A stretch of DNA of 10,353 nucleotides, taken from assembly GCA_020433785.1 (NCBI GenBank), contig JAGRCC010000276.1, positions 1 through 10,353 of the forward strand, read 5' to 3'. A program made the position numbers and the translations under genes. The notes under the pieces were generated by a model, which saw only the letters and a list, made by a program, of their open reading frames with translations, had not been told where the DNA came from and did not search any database. Shown piece by piece: positions 10,175 to 10,353 of this stretch (positions within the stretch are counted from its first letter, which is position 1; each line of letters starts with the position of its first letter). The stretch comes from Anaerolineae bacterium. GTDB taxonomy: Bacteria; Chloroflexota; Anaerolineae; 4572-78; J111.

Positions 10175-10180
10175 ATCATA
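10175..10180 (-). promoter_or_regulatory. Possible -10 box ahead of HD-domain gene
   Basis: TATGAT on the minus strand (5 of 6 matches to TATAAT) directly precedes the GTG start and lies 9 bases before the internal ATG at 10165. The region 17 bases upstream is only a T-rich run without a good -35. If used, transcription would start near 10168 and the ATG would be the true start. Weak single-site evidence. Confidence 0.25.
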
Positions 10181-10256
10181 ACCTGGAAGAGCCAGAATTA
10201 AAAAAAATTCACTGCTATACTGAGATTAGTTTGAAACCGAAACTTTTACGGAAATC

Positions 10257-10353
10257 GCCGGTCATGCCCGAATGTCTTTATCGGGCAGCCATCAGGGGCT
10301 ACAAAGATAGATGACGGCTAAGCTTGTCCTCGCGTAGGCGGGGAAGCATGCGG
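10257..10353. repeat. Inverted-repeat intergenic element, cut by window end
   Basis: Three nested or adjacent palindromes are visible. TGCCCGA (10265-10271) pairs with TCGGGCA (10281-10287) across a 9-base loop. GCCGGTCAT (10257-10265) pairs with ATGACGGC (10311-10318) with one bulged base, enclosing the first hairpin. CCTCGC (10328-10333) pairs with GCGGGG (10338-10343) through a GTAG tetraloop with one wobble. The composition (GTCATGCCCG, GCGTAGGCGGGG) resembles dispersed palindromic intergenic repeats that occur in many bacterial genomes. It reads as a miniature or REP-like element rather than a terminator, since no T-tract follows. No gene is seen from 10175 to the end. Confidence 0.55.

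Noticed and set aside
10195..10210. GAATT-A-run-AATTC inverted repeat as a terminator or operator
   Set aside because: The arms are AT-only apart from one G-C pair and arise from an A-run; too weak for a hairpin and not placed after a gene end.

Overview
The window looks like ordinary chromosome from an environmental bacterium, most plausibly a Chloroflexota (Anaerolineae-like) lineage. This assignment is inference. It rests on the mix of families (a GT39/PMT-type membrane glycosyltransferase followed by a YfhO-type giant membrane protein, and a cytosolic sulfite-oxidase-like Mo protein next to a YccU-like CoA-binding protein), on balanced GC codon use, on an apparently leaderless promoter, and on short simple-sequence repeats. 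No phage, plasmid, transposase, CRISPR, tRNA or rRNA gene is visible.

Layout. (1) 13-3036 (+) encodes a 1007-residue pentapeptide-repeat protein. It has one N-terminal membrane anchor and a very long beta-helix interrupted by helical or loop insertions. (2) 3037-3405 is non-coding and ends in a -10 box placed exactly where a leaderless transcript starting at the ATG of the next gene would need it. (3) 3406-4992 (+) is a GT39-family polytopic glycosyltransferase, and 5023-8082 (+) is a 1019-residue YfhO-family membrane protein. They are 30 bases apart and probably form one transcription unit for cell-surface glycan or lipid-linked sugar metabolism. The YfhO gene carries five perfect copies of a 7-base unit inside its reading frame, plus a degenerate 8-base repeat. 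(4) Convergent to these, on the minus strand, is a compact four-gene cluster read from right to left: an HD-domain protein (10174-9626), a 77-residue zinc-ribbon protein (9589-9356), a sulfite-oxidase-like molybdopterin protein (9289-8645) and a CoA-binding protein (8617-8186). Gaps are 27-66 bases and three of the four genes have clear Shine-Dalgarno sites, so they look like an operon. (5) The last ~100 bases (from about 10257) hold nested inverted repeats resembling a dispersed intergenic repeat element cut by the window edge.

How the genes may work together. The GT39 and YfhO proteins both belong to polytopic families that act on polyprenyl-phosphate-linked sugars at the outer membrane face. 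The minus-strand cluster joins a probable redox enzyme (Mo cofactor), a probable metal-dependent phosphohydrolase, a nucleotide/CoA-binding protein and a small zinc protein. No substrate can be named from the sequence, and this cluster is the best candidate here for an uncharacterised functional module.
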